Shown here: in pieces, positions 1 to 8,940 of the stretch
How the letters are laid out: every line of letters starts with the position of its first letter
How positions within the stretch are numbered: the first letter of the stretch is position 1
Notes under the pieces: model-generated
The model's database searches: none
Told to the model about the DNA's origin: nothing
The model's input: the letters and a program-made list of their open reading frames with translations, nothing else
Translations under genes and position numbers: made by a program
NCBI RefSeq assembly: GCF_000718165.1
Contig: NZ_JOEY01000039.1
Coordinates: 1-64,000 of the forward strand
Direction: 5' to 3'
Origin: Streptomyces fulvoviolaceus
GTDB taxonomy: Bacteria; Actinomycetota; Actinomycetes; Streptomycetales; Streptomycetaceae
DNA length: 64,000 nucleotides

Positions 1-19
1 GCCTCGGCCGGCAAAATCC

Positions 20-98
20 AGCCCCTCCGGCGTTTGAGGAGCGGGGTCTGGGGCGGAGCCCCGGAAGGATGGGACGGGTAGGGGCGGCGGGGGCGAGA
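20..98 (+). repeat. Dispersed palindromic repeat, family R1
   Basis: This intergenic GC-rich element contains CGTTTGAGGA, then a GGGGTCTGGGGCGGAGCCCC-like hairpin core, and ends in GGGGCGGCGGGGGCGAG. The same string of blocks recurs twice, in inverted orientation, inside cobB at 21896-22084. It lies just beyond the 3' end of the leftward aminotransferase gene, so the hairpin may also end that transcript. That role is inferred. Confidence 0.75.
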
Positions 99-123
99 AA
101 AAACCGCCCCAGCCGCCGGCACG

Positions 124-1245
124 CTACCGCCAGCTGTCCTCCGCCACCCGCAGCGCCCCCTCCACATCCACGCTCAACCCCTTCGAAGCCAGCGCAGCGC
201 CCAGCGCCGAAAGACTCGCCCGCACCGCCCCCCGAGTCGCGTCCACCCCATAGTGGTTGACCCGGATCATCTCCTTGGCCAACGCACCCCCACCCGCGGC
301 CAGCGGCACGGCCGGGTCGGACTCCATCGCCCGAGCCACCAGCTCCGACGCGTCGACCCCCGACGGCGCCCGCAGGGTCGTAGCGACCGGCGCCGCATCC
401 ACCGCCTCGTACACGTACGGCTCCAGACCCCCACCCAGAGCCGACGCCCCCGCCCTCGTCGCGGCCGCGGCAGCCGCGTGCCGCGCCATCACCGCATCCA
501 GCCCCACGGCCTCGATCCGCTCCACGCACGCCTCCAGCGCGAGCATCTCCAACTGGGCCGGAGCGTGCAGCAGCGCCTTCCGCCCGCCGTCGATCCAGCG
601 CTCCTTCCAGTCCAGCAGCGACAGATACGACCGCCGCGGCGCCAGAGGATTCGCCGCCATCCGAGCCCACGCCCGCGAGCTCACCGACACCGCCGACACG
701 CCCGCCGGCCCGCCCATCGCCTTCTGCGCCCCGATCACGCACAGGTCCACGCCCCACGCGTCCGGCAGCACCGGCTCCGCCCCGATCGAGGCCACGGCGT
801 CGAGGTAGAACAGCGCGCCGTGCTCACGCACCACCTCGCCGATCTCCGCGACGGGATTCGTGTTGCCGGTCGCGGCCTCCGCGTGCACGAGCGAGACGAA
901 GTCGATCGCCGGGTGCTCGGCGAAGGCCTCCCGGATCTGGCCGGCGGTGACCGCCGTGTGGAAGGGCACCGCGAGGTCGATCACCGTCGCGCCGCAGTCC
1001 CGCAGCCAGTTCCCGAAGGTCTGCCCGTAGGGACCGGTGATGACGTTCAGTGCGGTGGTACCCGGACCGGCCGTCCCGCGAATCGCTCCCTCCAGCGGCA
1101 GCAGCGCCTCACCCTGCATGATCACGACGTCCTGCTCGGTGCGCAGCAGTCGTGCCACACGGTCCTCGATCGAGGCGAAGTGGGCGGCGCCGAGCGGGGG
1201 CAGGTCCAGAAACGGATGCGTCACGGTGGTGCTCTCTTCACTCAC
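124..1245 (-). CDS. Class V PLP-dependent aminotransferase
   Basis: A 373-residue protein of the alanine-glyoxylate/serine-pyruvate aminotransferase type. The PLP lysine is Lys175 in the IGAQKAMGGP motif, preceded by a cofactor-binding Asp149 (FYLDAVAS) and an HAEAATG segment at 121-127, the usual class V pattern. Length is normal for the family. It should be cytosolic and transfer an amino group between a small amino acid and a 2-oxo acid. Substrate cannot be read from sequence. It is divergent from the amino acid ABC importer, so a link to amino acid use is plausible but inferred. Confidence 0.85.
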   Translation of the reverse strand: MSEESTTVTHPFLDLPPLGAAHFASIEDRVARLLRTEQDVVIMQGEALLPLEGAIRGTAGPGTTALNVITGPYGQTFGNWLRDCGATVIDLAVPFHTAVTAGQIREAFAEHPAIDFVSLVHAEAATGNTNPVAEIGEVVREHGALFYLDAVASIGAEPVLPDAWGVDLCVIGAQKAMGGPAGVSAVSVSSRAWARMAANPLAPRRSYLSLLDWKERWIDGGRKALLHAPAQLEMLALEACVERIEAVGLDAVMARHAAAAAATRAGASALGGGLEPYVYEAVDAAPVATTLRAPSGVDASELVARAMESDPAVPLAAGGGALAKEMIRVNHYGVDATRGAVRASLSALGAALASKGLSVDVEGALRVAEDSWR

Positions 1246-1331
1246 GGGGTAGACGAGACGAGAGTATCCGGAACCCTCCTAGCTCTGCCGACCGGCGACT
1301 TCTTAGGCCAGATGACCCCGGCACCATCGGT

Positions 1332-1364
1332 TTGATTTGAGAGGCTCAAACTTCTCCTTATAAT
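1332..1364 (+). promoter_or_regulatory. Vegetative-type promoter of the amino acid ABC operon
   Basis: A TATAAT box at 1359-1364 lies 16 bases after TTGAGA (1337-1342), an unusually good match to the primary sigma consensus for such a GC-rich genome. The -35 box overlaps an inverted repeat TTTGA-gaggc-TCAAA (1336-1350), which could be an operator. The start codon follows at 1399. Confidence 0.65.
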
Positions 1365-1398
1365 CGGAACCTACAGTTCCCCCACAGGAAGGCCCGCC

Positions 1399-2262
1399 GT
1401 GAAGACGCTCCCCGGCCGCCGGACCCGCATTCTGGCCGTCACCACCGCGACGGCAGGGCTGATGCTCGTGTCTGTCACGGTCTCCGGCTGTACCTCCAGC
1501 GACGACGGCGGCAGCGGTTCGAAGACCGCCGCCGGTGGGGTCGAGCTGGTCAAGGCCGGTCAGCTGACGACGTGCACGCACCTGCCGTACCCGCCCTTCC
1601 AGTCGGAGATCGACGGCAAGGTGCAGGGCCTCGACGTGGCGCTGATCGACCTCGTCGCCAAGGACCTGGGCGTGAAGCAGGAGATCCTCGACACCCCGTT
1701 CGAGAACTTCAAGACCGGCGCCTTCCTCAACTCCGGTGAGTGCGACCTGGCCGCGGCCGGCATGACCATCACCGAGGAGCGCAAGAAGAACGTCGACTTC
1801 TCGGACCCGTACTTCGAGGCCACCCAGGCCCTTCTCGTCGACAAGGGCAGCGGGATCACCTCGCTCGCCGACGCGAAGTCCAAGGGCGTCAAGCTCGGCG
1901 CCCAGGCGCAGACCACCGGTGAGGACTACGCCAAGGGCCAGGGCTTCGACCCGGTCTCCTTCGAGTCCTCCGACGCGGTCCTGAGCGGCCTGCGCTCCGG
2001 CCAGGTCAAGGCCGTCGTCATCGACTACCCGGTCGTCCAGGGCTGGCTCAAGACCAAGGCCAACGCCGACGCCTTCGAGGTCGCCGACAACATCAACACC
2101 GGTGAGCAGTACGGCTTCACGGTGAAGAAGGGCAACACCAAGCTGCTGGCCGCCATCGACAAGGCGCTCACCGACGCCAGGGCCGACGGCACGTACAAGA
2201 AGCTGTACGAGAAGTGGATCGGCCCGTACGACGAGACCGCGGCGTCTCCGTCCGCGTCATGA
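1399..2262 (+). CDS. Polar amino acid ABC transporter, substrate-binding lipoprotein
   Basis: A 287-residue family 3 extracellular solute-binding protein. It has an N-terminal signal peptide with lipobox VSGC (Cys31), so it should be anchored to the outer face of the membrane. The mature part carries typical features of glutamate/cystine/glutamine binding proteins (GEQYGFTVKKGN near the C-terminus, a repeated D/E-rich lobe). It overlaps the permease gene by four bases (ATGA), so the importer is one operon. The bound amino acid is not determinable here. Confidence 0.92.
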   Translation: MKTLPGRRTRILAVTTATAGLMLVSVTVSGCTSSDDGGSGSKTAAGGVELVKAGQLTTCTHLPYPPFQSEIDGKVQGLDVALIDLVAKDLGVKQEILDTPFENFKTGAFLNSGECDLAAAGMTITEERKKNVDFSDPYFEATQALLVDKGSGITSLADAKSKGVKLGAQAQTTGEDYAKGQGFDPVSFESSDAVLSGLRSGQVKAVVIDYPVVQGWLKTKANADAFEVADNINTGEQYGFTVKKGNTKLLAAIDKALTDARADGTYKKLYEKWIGPYDETAASPSAS

Positions 2263-3092
2263 CCTCCACCGACGTACAACTCCAGCCGAAGAAAAAGGGC
2301 CTGACCCGCCGTCAGAAGCGCAGCCTCTCCCGCGGCGTCCAGTACACCGTCTTCGTCGCCGCCGTGATCGCCTTCGCGGTCTCGGCGGACTGGGGCCGGC
2401 TGAAGAACCAGTTCGCCCAGTGGGACATCGCCGAGCAGATGTTCCCGGACGTCATCACGCTGGCGCTGAAGAACACCGTGCTCTACACCCTGTCCGGCTT
2501 CGTGGTCGGCCTGGTGCTCGGCATGGTCATCGCGCTGATGCGGCTGTCGTCGGTGGGCCCGTACCGCTGGTTCGCCGGCGTGTACATCGAGATCTTCCGC
2601 GGTCTGCCCGCCCTGCTGATCTTCATCTTCATCGGCGTCGCCGTCCCGCTGGCCTTCCCGGGCACGGAGATCGTCGGCGGCACGTACGGCAAGGTCGCGC
2701 TCGCGCTCGGCCTGGTGGCGGCGGCGTACATGGCGGAGACGATCCGCGCGGGCATCCAGGCGGTGCCCAAGGGACAGATGGAGGCGGCCCGTTCACTGGG
2801 CTTCTCGCCGACGAGGGCCATGATCTCGATCATCATCCCGCAGGCGTTCCGGATCATCCTCCCGCCGCTCACCAACGAACTCGTCCTCCTCTTCAAGGAC
2901 TCCTCGCTGGTGCTGTTCCTCGGCGTCACCCTGGAGGAGCGCGAACTGTCCAAGTACGGCCGTGACCTGGCCAGTACGACCGCCAACTCCACGCCGATCC
3001 TCGTCGCCGGCCTGTGCTACCTGCTGGTCACGATCCCGCTCGGCTTCGTCGTACGCCGTATGGAGGCGAAGGCCGGGGAGGCCGTGAAATGA
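2259..3092 (+). CDS. Amino acid ABC transporter permease (HisM/GlnP type)
   Basis: A 277-residue inner-membrane permease with an N-terminal cytoplasmic lysine/arginine stretch, then about five hydrophobic segments. The region around [17 protein letters not shown] is the EAA loop that docks on the ATPase. The ATG at 2259 overlaps the stop of the binding-protein gene. An upstream in-frame start would read into that gene and is less likely. Only one permease gene is present, so it presumably acts as a homodimer. Confidence 0.92.
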   Translation: MTSTDVQLQPKKKGLTRRQKRSLSRGVQYTVFVAAVIAFAVSADWGRLKNQFAQWDIAEQMFPDVITLALKNTVLYTLSGFVVGLVLGMVIALMRLSSVGPYRWFAGVYIEIFRGLPALLIFIFIGVAVPLAFPGTEIVGGTYGKVALALGLVAAAYMAETIRAGIQAVPKGQMEAARSLGFSPTRAMISIIIPQAFRIILPPLTNELVLLFKDSSLVLFLGVTLEERELSKYGRDLASTTANSTPILVAGLCYLLVTIPLGFVVRRMEAKAGEAVK

Positions 3093-3883
3093 GTGAGAAG
3101 CCCCTCGCGGCCCGTCCGGAGATCCAGGTCCGGGACCTGCACAAGTCGTTCGGCGACAACGAGGTCCTCAAAGGCATCGACCTGGAGATCGGCCAGGGCG
3201 AGGTCGTGTGCGTGATCGGCCCGTCCGGCTCGGGCAAGTCGACGCTGCTGCGGTGCGTGAACCTGCTCGAAGAACCCACCAAGGGCCAGGTCCTCGTCGG
3301 CGGCACCGAACTCACGGACCCCGACGTCGACATCGACGCCGCACGCCGCCGTATCGGCATGGTCTTCCAGCAGTTCAACCTGTTCCCGCACCTCACCGTG
3401 ACGGAGAACCTCACACTGCCGCAGCGCAGGGTCCTCAAGCGCGACAAGGCGGCAGCCGCCAAGGTGGCCGCCGAGAACCTGGAGCGGGTGGGCCTGTCGG
3501 AGAAGGCGGACGCCTACCCCGCCTCCCTCTCCGGCGGCCAGCAGCAGCGTGTGGCCATCGCCCGCTCGCTGTCGATGGGCCCCGAGGTGATGCTGTTCGA
3601 CGAGCCGACGTCGGCGCTCGACCCGGAACTGGTCGGCGACGTCCTGGCGGTCATGCGGATGCTGGCCGACTCGGGCATGACGATGATGGTCGTGACCCAC
3701 GAGATGACCTTCGCGCGCGAGGTCGCCGACCGGGTCGTCTTCATGGACGACGGCGTGATCGTCGAGGACGGCACCCCCGAGCAGGTCATCACCAACCCCC
3801 GCCACGAACGCACCCGCCACTTCCTTTCGCGCCTGCTGGACCCGGCGATGGCAGAAGTCGAGGAGGAGGACAGCGCCCCGTAA
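3089..3883 (+). CDS. Amino acid ABC transporter ATP-binding protein (GlnQ type)
   Basis: A 264-residue ATPase with Walker [10 protein letters not shown] (44-52), the Q-loop [13 protein letters not shown], signature SLSGGQQQR and Walker [13 protein letters not shown]. These are the exact hallmarks of polar amino acid importers. The start at 3089 overlaps the permease stop (ATGA). It is the third and last gene of the operon, and its stop codon sits in the loop of a GC hairpin. Confidence 0.95.
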   Translation: MSEKPLAARPEIQVRDLHKSFGDNEVLKGIDLEIGQGEVVCVIGPSGSGKSTLLRCVNLLEEPTKGQVLVGGTELTDPDVDIDAARRRIGMVFQQFNLFPHLTVTENLTLPQRRVLKRDKAAAAKVAAENLERVGLSEKADAYPASLSGGQQQRVAIARSLSMGPEVMLFDEPTSALDPELVGDVLAVMRMLADSGMTMMVVTHEMTFAREVADRVVFMDDGVIVEDGTPEQVITNPRHERTRHFLSRLLDPAMAEVEEEDSAP

Positions 3884-3890
3884 GGGGCGC
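3873..3890 (+). terminator. Hairpin with stop codon in its loop
   Basis: GCGCCCC (3873-3879) pairs perfectly with GGGGCGC (3884-3890). The four-base loop GTAA contains the TAA stop of the ATPase gene. There is no T-run, as is usual in this genus. A transcription terminator role is inferred. Confidence 0.55.
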
Positions 3891-3950
3891 GGGGCTGTGA
3901 CATTGTGCGGCTCCGCCGCGTGGGCGCGACCAGCCACAACGGACCCGCAG
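3884..3950 (+). repeat. Dispersed repeat, family R2
   Basis: GGGGCGCGGGGCTGTGACA followed by GCGGCTCCGCCGCG, then GCGCGACCAGCCACAACG. A close copy in the opposite orientation lies at 11697-11765. Both copies sit between genes, next to gene 3' ends. Confidence 0.75.
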
Positions 3951-3992
3951 CCGACGCACGGTGCTTTCGGCGGAGCCTTTATCGTGCGGTAC

Positions 3993-5084
3993 ATGAGCGA
4001 TCGCGCGGTGCTGCACGTGAAGGGCAGGGTCCTCGTCGGACCTGACGACGTCCGGGACGAACTGTGGGTCGTCGGCGGGCGGATCTCCTACGACCGCCCC
4101 GGCGGCGACCGCGACGTCCGTACCGTCGAAGGCTGGACCCTCCCCGGCCTCGTCGACGCCCACTGCCACGTCGGCCTCGGCCCGCACGGCCCGGTCCCGG
4201 AGGACGTCGCCGAGAAGCAGGCCCTGGCCGACCGCGAGGCCGGCGCCCTGCTGATCCGCGACGCGGGCTCGCCCTCGGACACCCGCTGGGTCGACGACCG
4301 CGAGGACCTCCCGAAGATCATCCGGGCGGGCCGGCACATCGCCCGCACCCGCCGCTACATCCGGGGCTACGCGTACGAGATCGAGCCGGAGGACCTGGTC
4401 GCCTACGTCGCCCAGGAGGCCAGGCGCGGCGACGGCTGGGTGAAGCTGGTCGGCGACTGGATCGACCGTGACCTCGGCGACCTGACCCCCAGTTGGCCGC
4501 GCGAGGCGGTCGAGGCGGCCATCGCGGAGGCCCACCGCCTGGGTGCCCGCGTGACGGCCCACTGCTTCGCCGAGAACTCCCTGCAGGACCTCGTCGAGTC
4601 GGGCATCGACTGCATCGAGCACGCGACGGGCCTCACGGAGGACCTGATCCCGCTCTTCGCCTCGCGCGGCGTCGCCATCGTCCCGACCCTCGTCAACATC
4701 GCCACCTTCCCGAAGCTCGCCGACGGCGGCGAGTCCAAGTTCCCCCGCTGGTCGGCCCACATGCGCCGACTGCACGAACGGCGTTACGACACGGTCCGCT
4801 CCGCGTACGACGCCGGTATCCCGGTGTACGTCGGCACGGACGCGGGCGGCACCCTGCCCCACGGCCTGGTGGCCGCCGAGGTCGCCGAACTGGTCACCGC
4901 CGGCATCCCGCCCGTCGAGGCGCTCGCGGCGACCTCGTGGGCGGCCCGCAAGTGGCTCGGTCGCCCCGGCCTGGAGGAGGGCGCACCGGCGGACCTGGTG
5001 GTGTACGAGTCCGACCCGCGCGCGGACGTACGCGTCCTGACGGCGCCACGGAGAGTGATGGTGAACGGCCGGGTCGTGAGTTGA
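3993..5084 (+). CDS. Amidohydrolase family metal-dependent hydrolase
   Basis: A 363-residue imidazolonepropionase-like amidohydrolase. The metal-binding motif PGLVDAHCHVG has His57 and His59. Further probable ligands are the His residues in VTAHCF and CIEHATG, and the Asp in YVGTDAGG, matching the TIM-barrel family. The start at 3993 (MSDRAVLH) was preferred because upstream sequence is repeat-derived. The C-terminal APADLVVYESDPRAD segment is the typical closing beta domain. Substrate unknown, probably a cyclic amide or small peptide. Confidence 0.85.
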   Translation: MSDRAVLHVKGRVLVGPDDVRDELWVVGGRISYDRPGGDRDVRTVEGWTLPGLVDAHCHVGLGPHGPVPEDVAEKQALADREAGALLIRDAGSPSDTRWVDDREDLPKIIRAGRHIARTRRYIRGYAYEIEPEDLVAYVAQEARRGDGWVKLVGDWIDRDLGDLTPSWPREAVEAAIAEAHRLGARVTAHCFAENSLQDLVESGIDCIEHATGLTEDLIPLFASRGVAIVPTLVNIATFPKLADGGESKFPRWSAHMRRLHERRYDTVRSAYDAGIPVYVGTDAGGTLPHGLVAAEVAELVTAGIPPVEALAATSWAARKWLGRPGLEEGAPADLVVYESDPRADVRVLTAPRRVMVNGRVVS

Positions 5085-5150
5085 GCCCCGTGAGTGTGGA
5101 GAACGTGCGTGCCCAGGGAATCGAAGGCGTGCGCGGAAATGGCACTTTGG

Positions 5151-5183
5151 GGTGAACCCGCGTCAGCATGCTGACCGTTCACC
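5151..5183. promoter_or_regulatory. Nested palindrome upstream of the secreted protein gene
   Basis: GGTGAAC (5151-5157) and GTTCACC (5177-5183) form an inverted repeat around a second perfect palindrome CAGCATGCTG (5164-5173). It lies about 60 bases before the next start codon. It could be an operator or a leader hairpin. The GTTCACC arm resembles half of a PHO box, but no direct repeat follows. Confidence 0.45.
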
Positions 5184-5240
5184 CTCAGTGCGTAATCCTT
5201 GCCGGGTCCCGAGCAAGTCACCCTTCTGGGAGTCCCCACC

Positions 5241-6146
5241 TTGAACGGCATCAACTTCCGCATGCCCGCACGCCGTCTCGCGACCGTCGCGACGGCCACG
5301 GCCCTGGCCGCAGGTCCCGCGGTCCTGGCCGGCGCGGGCACCGCCCACGCGACCGACGACCAGGGTCGCGCGAGCGCCGTCGTCCTGCGCACCGGGCTCG
5401 ACGTGTCCCTGCTCAACAAGACCGTGAACGTCCCGCTCGCGGTCTCCCTCAACGAGGTCCAGGCGCCCAACAGTGCCCAACGGACCGCTCTCACCGCCAA
5501 GTTGGACGGCGTGAACGGAGGTCAGCCGTTCAGCGTGCTGGGCGCCGAAGTCGCCGACGCGAAGGCGACGGTCACCGCCGCCAAGGCCGAGGCCTCCACC
5601 AACCTCGCCCACGCCAAGCTCCACGTCCCCGGGCTGCCGCTGCTCTCGCTCATCGAGCTCGGCACGGTCACCTCCGAGGCGACCTGCGAGGCCGGCAAGA
5701 CGCCGACCGCCTCCTCGAACCTGCTGGGCCCGGTCACGGTCCTCGGCAAGAAGGTCACGGTGACCGCCGGCGGCACGACGGACGTCAAGGTGCCCGGCGT
5801 CGGCGAGGTCCGCCTCGACCTGTCGAAGACGGAGACCACCTCGAGCACGGCGGCCGCCACGGCCCTCGAACTCAAGGTCTCCGTCAACCCGTTGAAGCTC
5901 AACGTGGCAGAGGTCGAGGGCACCCTGACCCTGGCCGAGGCGACCTGCGAGGCGCCGCCGGCACCCGCGGAGTCGGCCGACCCCACCACGAGTCCCGCCT
6001 CCGATGTCCAGGCGCAGGGCGCTTCGGCCGAGGGGGGCCTGGCCGAGACGGGCGGCAACTCGATGACGCCGTACATCGCGGGCGGCGCGATCGCGCTGCT
6101 CGTGGCCGGCGGGGGAGCGGTGGTGCTGGCCCGACGCCGGAGCTGA
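5241..6146 (+). CDS. Secreted cell-wall-anchored protein with LAxTG sorting signal
   Basis: About 301 residues. The N-terminus (NFRMPARRLATVATATALAAG...GTAHA) is a cleavable Sec signal peptide. The C-terminus has LAETG, a hydrophobic segment (YIAGGAIALLVAGGGAVV) and ARRRS, which is the class E sortase pattern of Streptomyces. The body is rich in beta-prone Val/Thr and has two cysteines in repeated (V/L)xxEATCEA motifs. The TTG at 5241 follows a GGGAG site; ATG 5262 is the alternative. It resembles the conserved gene next to the cob cluster in S. coelicolor (SCO1860, recalled). Function unknown. Confidence 0.8.
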   Translation: MNGINFRMPARRLATVATATALAAGPAVLAGAGTAHATDDQGRASAVVLRTGLDVSLLNKTVNVPLAVSLNEVQAPNSAQRTALTAKLDGVNGGQPFSVLGAEVADAKATVTAAKAEASTNLAHAKLHVPGLPLLSLIELGTVTSEATCEAGKTPTASSNLLGPVTVLGKKVTVTAGGTTDVKVPGVGEVRLDLSKTETTSSTAAATALELKVSVNPLKLNVAEVEGTLTLAEATCEAPPAPAESADPTTSPASDVQAQGASAEGGLAETGGNSMTPYIAGGAIALLVAGGGAVVLARRRS

Positions 6147-6272
6147 TCGCCGAGTGTGACGGTCCGGGTGCGTACCGCACCCGGCCTTCACCCGAATGGC
6201 GCAGTATCGGGATCTCTGGGAGCTTGGAAGGCAGGAGGGGCACGCCCTGCGGGTGGGGGGAGGAGGTCCCGA

Positions 6273-6884
6273 ATGCGAGTCGCACCGCTCACCGGTCTGG
6301 TGGCCGTGGCACTGACGGTCGCGGGATTCCTTCTGTTCGGCGACACGCCGGACTACGACGCCTCCGGCGCCGAGGTCAGAAGCTTCTACGACGACCATCG
6401 GGCACAGATCGCGGTCAGCCTGTATCTGCTGGTCCTCGCCTCGGTGTTCTTCGTCTTCTTCGCCGCTCACCTGGCCCGGGTGATCCGGGCCGCCCCGGGC
6501 GGCGACGACTGGCTGCACCGCGTGGTCTTCGCGGGCGGCGTGCTGATCGCCGTGGGCTTCCTGGTGGGCTCCGCCCTCAACCTGGCCCTGGTCGACCTCT
6601 CGGACAAGTCGTCGGCGGCCGACGAGGCGCTGCAGTCGCTCAACGCCCTCAGCGAGGACTTCTTCATCCCGTTCGTCGGCGGGATGGGCCTCATGCTGCT
6701 GGCCGCCGGACTGGCCACGGTCCGTGCCGAGGCCGGCCCCCTGCCCCGATGGCTGAGCTGGGTCGCCGTCGCCCTCGGTGTCCTGGTCTTCATCCCCTGG
6801 GTCGGCTTCTTCGCCTTCCTGCTCGCGGGAGTGTGGGTGGCCGTCGTGAGTGTCCTCCTGGCCCGTCGCTCCGAATCAGCCTGA
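6273..6884 (+). CDS. Conserved membrane protein, about six helices
   Basis: A 203-residue protein with an N-terminal helix (LVAVALTVAGFLLFG), a short outside loop rich in acidic residues, and further helices near 45-65, 85-110, 130-150 and 160-195. An AGGAGG site lies six bases before ATG 6273. No catalytic motif is visible. It is followed immediately by the LacI-like operator of the next operon. Function unknown; DUF4386-like architecture is a guess. Confidence 0.75.
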   Translation: MRVAPLTGLVAVALTVAGFLLFGDTPDYDASGAEVRSFYDDHRAQIAVSLYLLVLASVFFVFFAAHLARVIRAAPGGDDWLHRVVFAGGVLIAVGFLVGSALNLALVDLSDKSSAADEALQSLNALSEDFFIPFVGGMGLMLLAAGLATVRAEAGPLPRWLSWVAVALGVLVFIPWVGFFAFLLAGVWVAVVSVLLARRSESA

Positions 6885-6985
6885 GAGCGTTTTCACTCGT
6901 CGGTGCGCTTTGACGCATCGCTCTGACATGGGTCAACTTCCTATCTTTGTCAGATCTGTTGACCCAGACATGAAAGCGTTTTAAC
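6882..6985 (+). promoter_or_regulatory. Two LacI-family operator-like sites before the sugar ABC operon
   Basis: TGAGAGCGTTTTCACT (6882-6897) and TGAAAGCGTTTTAAC (6971-6985) both carry the AGCGTTTT core typical of LacI/GalR operators. Their centres are about 89 bp apart, which would allow looping. Between them GGGTCAAC (6930-6937) and GTTGACCC (6958-6965) form a perfect inverted repeat. The likely ligand is the LacI protein encoded at 10629, by inference. Confidence 0.6.
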
Positions 6986-7023
6986 TTCCTCCTCGCTCCG
7001 ACTCCTAGACGCGAGGGGGACCC

Positions 7024-7995
7024 GTGGCGGCTGTTCTGCGGGAACACACAGGTACCGAGGAGATGGGCGCGCCTCCCCGCCCGTCCGGCGACGCGCTCCG
7101 CAGACGAAAACCTTTTCAGAGCCGGGTCCTTCTGCTGTTGATGCTGCCCGGCCTCGCCTACTTCCTGCTCTTCCACTACGGCGCGCTGGTCGGCAACGTC
7201 ATCGCGTTCAAGGAGTACGTCCCCTTCGACGGCCTCTGGGGCAGCCCCTGGGTTGGACTGGGCAACTTCCAGCGGATGTTCGAGGACGCGGCGTTCTGGG
7301 ACGCGGTGCTCAACACCGTCTGGATCTCCGTCCTGCAGCTCGTCTTCTACTTCCCGGTGCCCCTCGGGCTCGCGCTGCTCCTGCACAGCCTCACCTGGAG
7401 CTCGGTGCGCCGGTTCGTGCAGTCGGTGGCGTATCTCCCGCACTTCATCTCGTGGGTGATCGTCGTCGCCCTCTTCCAGCAGCTGCTCGGCGACGCCGGA
7501 CTGCTCAACTCCTCGCTGGACGGCATGGGTTGGCACACGGTCGACATCATCGGCAACCCGGACGCGTTCAAGCCGCTCGTCGTGGCGCAGGTGATCTGGA
7601 AGGACGCCGGCTGGGGCACGATCATCTTCCTCGCGGCACTGGCCCAGGTCGACGAGCAGCAGTACGAGGCGGCCGCGATCGACGGAGCCGGGCCCTGGCG
7701 CCGCTTCTGGCACGTCACGCTGCCCGCCATCCGCCCGGTGGTCGTGCTGCTGCTCATCATGCGGCTCGGCGACATCCTCTCCGTCGGCTTCGAGCAGATG
7801 CTGCTGCAGCGCGACGCGGTCGGCCCGGAGGCCTCCGAGATCATCGACACCTTCGTCTACTACCAGGGCATCGTCGGCGGCGACTACGGATTCGCCGCCG
7901 CCGCGGGCCTGTTCAAGGGCGTCATCGGCGCGCTGCTCGTGTACGCCGCGAACAAGGTCGCCCACCGCCTCGGCGAACAGGGGGTCTACAGGTGA
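7024..7995 (+). CDS. Sugar ABC transporter permease (LplB type)
   Basis: A 323-residue membrane protein with six hydrophobic segments and the EAA loop EQQYEAAAIDGAGPWRRFWHVTLP, diagnostic of carbohydrate uptake family 1 permeases. The N-terminus is a long cytoplasmic tail before LLLLMLPGLAYFLLFHYG. GTG start at 7024 follows a GAGGGG site. It overlaps the next permease by GTGA. It forms the heterodimeric channel with the 7992 product. Similar LplB/LplC pairs import oligosaccharides such as polygalacturonan or rhamnogalacturonan fragments; the real substrate is unknown. Confidence 0.92.
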   Translation: MAAVLREHTGTEEMGAPPRPSGDALRRRKPFQSRVLLLLMLPGLAYFLLFHYGALVGNVIAFKEYVPFDGLWGSPWVGLGNFQRMFEDAAFWDAVLNTVWISVLQLVFYFPVPLGLALLLHSLTWSSVRRFVQSVAYLPHFISWVIVVALFQQLLGDAGLLNSSLDGMGWHTVDIIGNPDAFKPLVVAQVIWKDAGWGTIIFLAALAQVDEQQYEAAAIDGAGPWRRFWHVTLPAIRPVVVLLLIMRLGDILSVGFEQMLLQRDAVGPEASEIIDTFVYYQGIVGGDYGFAAAAGLFKGVIGALLVYAANKVAHRLGEQGVYR

Positions 7996-8879
7996 GCTCA
8001 TCGACAAGGCCCGGCTGGCTGGAGAAGCCGAAGCCCGTGACCCAGGCGGGGAAGGCTCTCGCCCTCGTCGCCGTCGTCCTCCTGGTCTGCGTGCCCTTCC
8101 TCGTCATCGTGTCGACCTCGCTCGCCTCCACCGACGAGGTCGTCGACAACGGCGGCTGGGTGCTGTGGCCGACCGAGCCGTCGCTCAAGGCCTACCGCGA
8201 CATCCTCGACGGCGGCATCGTCACCCACGCCCTCGGCGTCAGTATCGGCGTCACACTCGTCGGCACCCTGCTCAGCCTCGTCTGCACGGTCACGCTCGCC
8301 TACGCCCTGTCCCGCCCCGGCGTCTTCGGCGGCAGACCGGTGCTGCTCCTGATCCTCTTCACGTTCCTGTTCCCGCCCGGCATGATCCCGAGCTTCCTGC
8401 TGGTCAAGGAGCTGGGCCTGCTGGACAGTTACTCCTCGATCGTCCTGCCCGTCCTCGTGAACGTCTTCAACCTCGTCGTCCTGCGCGGCTTCTTCCAGGG
8501 CATCCCCGAGGAGCTGTACGAGGCGGCACGGCTCGACGGGGCGGGGGACTGGCGGGTGCTCGTCTCCGTCGTACTGCCGCTGTCCAAGGCCGCGTTGGCC
8601 GTCGTAGGACTCTTCTACGCGGTGGCGTACTGGAACTCCTGGTTCTACGCCTCGCTCTATCTGGAGAGCGACCACTGGCCCCTTCAACAGGTCCTGCGCA
8701 CCTACGTGGTGGCCGGTTCCGGGCTCACCGACGCCACCACCGGCGAGGGCACGGTCACCGCGCCGCAGACCGTGCAGATGGCGGTGCTGGTGATCGCCAC
8801 CGTGCCGATCCTGCTCGTCTATCCCTTCCTGCAGAAGTACTTCACCAAGGGTGTGCTCACCGGCGCCATCAAGAGCTGA
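7992..8879 (+). CDS. Sugar ABC transporter permease (LplC type)
   Basis: A 295-residue partner permease with six helices and the EAA loop EELYEAARLDGAGDWRVLVSVVLPLSKAALA. GTG at 7992 overlaps the previous stop. The C-terminus GVLTGAIKS is typical of LplC/YtcP proteins. No ATPase gene is in the operon. Streptomyces sugar importers of this class commonly share the MsiK ATPase, which is likely here by inference. Confidence 0.92.
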   Translation: MSSSTRPGWLEKPKPVTQAGKALALVAVVLLVCVPFLVIVSTSLASTDEVVDNGGWVLWPTEPSLKAYRDILDGGIVTHALGVSIGVTLVGTLLSLVCTVTLAYALSRPGVFGGRPVLLLILFTFLFPPGMIPSFLLVKELGLLDSYSSIVLPVLVNVFNLVVLRGFFQGIPEELYEAARLDGAGDWRVLVSVVLPLSKAALAVVGLFYAVAYWNSWFYASLYLESDHWPLQQVLRTYVVAGSGLTDATTGEGTVTAPQTVQMAVLVIATVPILLVYPFLQKYFTKGVLTGAIKS

Positions 8880-8940
8880 CCCTCCTCGTGTCACGAACTG
8901 ACCCTCCCTCAAGAGCCGCTCCCAGAAAGGTCGTTCGCTC

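Noticed and set aside
5151..5183. PHO box before the LAxTG protein gene
   Set aside because: Only one GTTCACC-like unit is present, with its partner inverted rather than directly repeated as PhoP requires.
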